Positions 41,345 through 44,392 of a stretch of 44,392 nucleotides of DNA are shown here, in pieces. A program made the translations under genes and the position numbers. The notes beneath the pieces were generated by a model. That model was not told the DNA's origin and did not search any database. It was given only the letters and a program-made list of their open reading frames with translations. This DNA comes from Solirubrobacterales bacterium. GTDB lineage: Bacteria; Actinomycetota; Thermoleophilia; Solirubrobacterales; Solirubrobacteraceae. The stretch is from NCBI GenBank assembly GCA_019240655.1, contig JAFAXX010000113.1:1-44392 (forward strand), read 5' to 3'. Within the stretch, counting starts at the first letter, position 1. Each line of letters begins with the position of its first letter.

Positions 41345-42139
41345 ATGCGGGTAGCGGTGGTCGGACATGTCGAGTGGGTGGATTTCGTCCCCGTGGCGCG
41401 GTATCCCGTGCCGGGGCAGGTCGTCCACGCCGAGCGCGCGTTCTCTCGCGCCGGGGGCGCCGGCAGTGTGGTCGCCGCGGTGTTGGCCGATCTCGGGGCG
41501 GAGGTCGACTTCTTCTGCGCCCTCGGCCGCGACCCGCATGGCGAGGCGGCCGCCGCCGAGCTGAGCGAGCGGGGCGTGAGCATGCACGTGGCCTGGCGGG
41601 AGGAGCCGACCCGGCGAGCGGTCACCCTCCTCGACCCCGGCGAGCGGACGATTGTCACGATCGGCGAGCGCCTGCAGCCGCTCGGCGGCGATCCGCTCGA
41701 CTGGGATCGTCTGAGCCGAGCCGACGGCGTGTACTTCACCGCCGGCGACGCCGCTGCGCTGGTCCACGCGCGCGCGGCGCGCGTGCTCACCGCCTCGCCC
41801 CGCGGCCGCGCCGCGCTCGACGGCGACGGGCCGACGCTGGATGCGCTGATCTTCAGCGCCGATGACCGCGACGAGAGCGCGTGGGCCGAGAAGGTCAGGG
41901 CGCGGGCACGGCTGCTCGTCGCCACCGAGGGCGAGCACGGCGGTCGCTGGTGGGGCGAGTCGAGCGGCCGCTGGTCGGCGGTCGCGGCGCCGGGCCCGCC
42001 GCGGGACACCTACGGCTGCGGCGACTCATTCGCGGCCGGGTTCACCTACGGCCTGGCCGCTGGCCGCTCGCTGCCCGACGCGGCCCGGATCGGGGCCGAG
42101 CGCGGCGCCTACGCGCTGACCCGGGTCGGCGCGCCGTAA
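41345..42139 (+). CDS. PfkB-family carbohydrate/nucleoside kinase
   Basis: This 264-residue ribokinase-fold kinase starts VAVVGHVEWVDFV, carries the glycine-rich motif RAGGAGSVVAAVLADLGAEV (the GG motif of PfkB), and the catalytic/anion-hole motif DTYGCGDSFAAGFTYGLAAG with the base Asp in GCGDS. It is short for the family (usually about 300), trimmed around the lid. The substrate is not evident; being divergent from purC and next to the purine genes makes a sugar or nucleoside linked to purine salvage possible, an inference only. Confidence 0.87.
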   Translation: MRVAVVGHVEWVDFVPVARYPVPGQVVHAERAFSRAGGAGSVVAAVLADLGAEVDFFCALGRDPHGEAAAAELSERGVSMHVAWREEPTRRAVTLLDPGERTIVTIGERLQPLGGDPLDWDRLSRADGVYFTAGDAAALVHARAARVLTASPRGRAALDGDGPTLDALIFSADDRDESAWAEKVRARARLLVATEGEHGGRWWGESSGRWSAVAAPGPPRDTYGCGDSFAAGFTYGLAAGRSLPDAARIGAERGAYALTRVGAP

Positions 42140-42142
42140 GCT
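42137..42142 (+). promoter_or_regulatory. -10 box TAAGCT before the J-domain gene
   Basis: TAAGCT overlaps the end of the kinase gene and is followed by 8 bases and the ATG at 42151, a spacing compatible with leaderless transcription. Confidence 0.35.
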
Positions 42143-42150
42143 CCGATCGG

Positions 42151-42792
42151 ATGGCAAGCGACCCGTACAAGACGCTGGGGATAAAGCCCGACGCCACCGA
42201 GGCGGAGCTGCGGGCCGCCTATCGGCGGCTGGTCCAGCGCCACCACCCGGACCACAACCAGGGCTCGGCCGAGGCGGCCCGCCGCTTCGAGGAGGTGCAG
42301 GAGGCCTACGCCCAGGTCCGCCGGCTGCGCGCCGCCGATCCGCGGATTCGCGCCGGGCGGGCCGCGGACCAGGGGGCTCGCGCCGGGCGAGCCGCCGACC
42401 CGGGGACTCGCGCCGCCCGTGACGCTTCCGCCCGCCCCGCACCGGACCCGCACCTCGACGCCCGGATGGCCGACCTCGAGCGCCAGGTCCGCCAGGCCGG
42501 CGTGGCGCGGGAGCGGGCGCGGCGGGCGGCCGCAGCAGCGGCCGCCGAGGCGTCCGCGGCGGCGTCCCCGGCGGCGTCCAGGCGCCCCGAGCGTCCCACC
42601 GACGAGGAGCTCGGCTACATCAAGACCGACGACAGCTTCACCAAGATCCTGGCCGACGCCCGCGAGGAGATCGCTCACCACTTTGCCGAGGCCCGCGAGC
42701 ACCCGGTGGCCAAGCGCGTCTCCGACCTGATCGACGGGCTCGACGAGCTCGCCTCGAAGCTCGATCCGAAGCCCGGCTCCCGCCGGCGCTAG
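42151..42792 (+). CDS. J-domain (DnaJ-like) protein with Ala/Arg-rich linker
   Basis: The product is 213 residues. Residues 3-62 form a J domain with the HPD tripeptide at 32-34 (RHHPDHN), which would stimulate an Hsp70 ATPase. A linker of about 60 residues contains near-repeats RAGRAADQGARAGRAADPG and many alanines, followed by a helical coil (MADLERQVRQAGVARERARRA) and a C-terminal helical part with FTKILADAREEIAHHF. It lacks the Gly/Phe region, zinc fingers and C-terminal domains of DnaJ, so it is a specialised J protein with an unknown client. It begins 11 bases after the kinase stop. Confidence 0.85.
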   Translation: MASDPYKTLGIKPDATEAELRAAYRRLVQRHHPDHNQGSAEAARRFEEVQEAYAQVRRLRAADPRIRAGRAADQGARAGRAADPGTRAARDASARPAPDPHLDARMADLERQVRQAGVARERARRAAAAAAAEASAAASPAASRRPERPTDEELGYIKTDDSFTKILADAREEIAHHFAEAREHPVAKRVSDLIDGLDELASKLDPKPGSRRR

Positions 42793-42807
42793 GCCCCCGC
42801 AAGCATC

Positions 42808-42823
42808 ACCAGCTCGCGCTGGT
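42808..42823. terminator. Hairpin between convergent J-domain and purB genes
   Basis: ACCAGC / GCTGGT with a TCGC loop is a perfect 6-bp stem in the 38-base convergent gap. It is weak and has no T run, but placed as a bidirectional stop signal. Confidence 0.35.
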
Positions 42824-42830
42824 CGCCGGC

Positions 42831-44105
<1,275 letters not shown>

Positions 44106-44111
44106 GCGGCG

Positions 44112-44117
44112 ATTATG
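44112..44117 (-). promoter_or_regulatory. -10-like box CATAAT before purB
   Basis: On the minus strand CATAAT, one mismatch from TATAAT, lies 6 bases before the purB GTG. No ribosome site is visible, in line with the other leaderless-looking genes. Confidence 0.4.
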
Positions 44118-44172
44118 GGCCAGACCAGGCGCTCGCGCTCACATCGCGAGCCGCGGCCGGCCCCCACGCGCG

Positions 44173-44392
44173 TCAGCCTCCCGCCAGCTGCACCGCTTTG
44201 ACGATCAGGAGCGCGATCGCGACCAGTAGGTAACCCTCCAGCGTGAGCATCGTCACCCTGCGCCCGATCGAGGCGCGGGGCCGCTCCAGCAGCGCCAGCG
44301 GCGGCATCGTCCACTGGTCCTTGGGCGGCTCCGGCGCGCCGCTTTTTACGGTCACCTTGGTCGCCCCGCGCTGCGAGCGCAGGTACAGGAGC
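44173..44392 (-). CDS. C-terminal part of a membrane protein (runs off the window)
   Basis: The frame is open from the right edge to a stop at 44173, about 73 residues. It reads LLYLRSQRGATKVTV, a linker KSGAPEPPKDQWTMPPLALLE, an amphipathic basic part and one hydrophobic helix (GYLLVAIALLIVKAVQLAGG) at the very C-terminus. A GTG at 44355 could start a 60-residue protein, but the frame is open beyond it, so a longer gene is more likely. The family is unknown. It lies upstream of purB on the same strand, 67 bases away. Confidence 0.5.
   Translation of the reverse strand, partial: LLYLRSQRGATKVTVKSGAPEPPKDQWTMPPLALLERPRASIGRRVTMLTLEGYLLVAIALLIVKAVQLAGG

Overview
The window is high-GC bacterial DNA (I estimate high 60s percent). 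GTG starts are frequent, several genes look leaderless behind TANNNT -10 boxes, the purine pathway is the PurS/PurQ/small-PurL type, and there are secreted GH3, NAGPA-like and DUF11 proteins. Together these suggest an actinobacterium, perhaps Thermoleophilia/Solirubrobacterales. That placement is inference; no rRNA is present.

Left part (1-7089, all leftward): a plasmid-like replication and partition module. In transcription order it holds a zinc-ribbon mini-protein, a 51-residue protein, ParA and ParB, each overlapping the next by 4 bases. A parS-like palindrome follows, then a putative initiator with a winged-helix-like front and tandem repeats, and a DnaB-type helicase split by one missing base in a G run. 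Next come a long perfect-looking hairpin, a replication-relaxation-like protein, a SHOCT-like small protein and, at the edge, the start of an ORF resembling those beside group II introns. A second parS-like palindrome lies upstream of the operon, and the module stops at the 3' end of a tRNA-Glu gene, a classic integration site. No integrase is visible.

Middle part (7.2-31.2 kb): mixed chromosomal and accessory genes. They include a serine beta-lactamase-family hydrolase, a PYROXD2/phytoene-desaturase-like oxidoreductase, a YbdK-type carboxylate-amine ligase, YbaK, OsmC, a polysaccharide deacetylase, a Mug glycosylase and a large secreted GH3 enzyme. A sugar-acid cluster has two different 6-phosphogluconate dehydrogenases (divergent) plus an SMP-30/gluconolactonase. 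Further right are a lipoprotein metallopeptidase, a YdeI-like protein, a DHA2 exporter, an MMPL remnant, a NAGPA-like lipoprotein and a broken DUF11 gene, ending at a tRNA-Lys gene.

Right part (31.3-44.4 kb): a purine synthesis block. Leftward purC-purS-purQ-purL-purF-recQ-purN-purH-ridA is tightly packed with many 4-base overlaps. It is divergent from a PfkB-family kinase and a J-domain protein; purB lies convergent on the far side. The block covers most IMP-synthesis steps and the adenylosuccinate lyase step; purD, purM, purK/E and purA are not in the window. A membrane protein runs off the right end.
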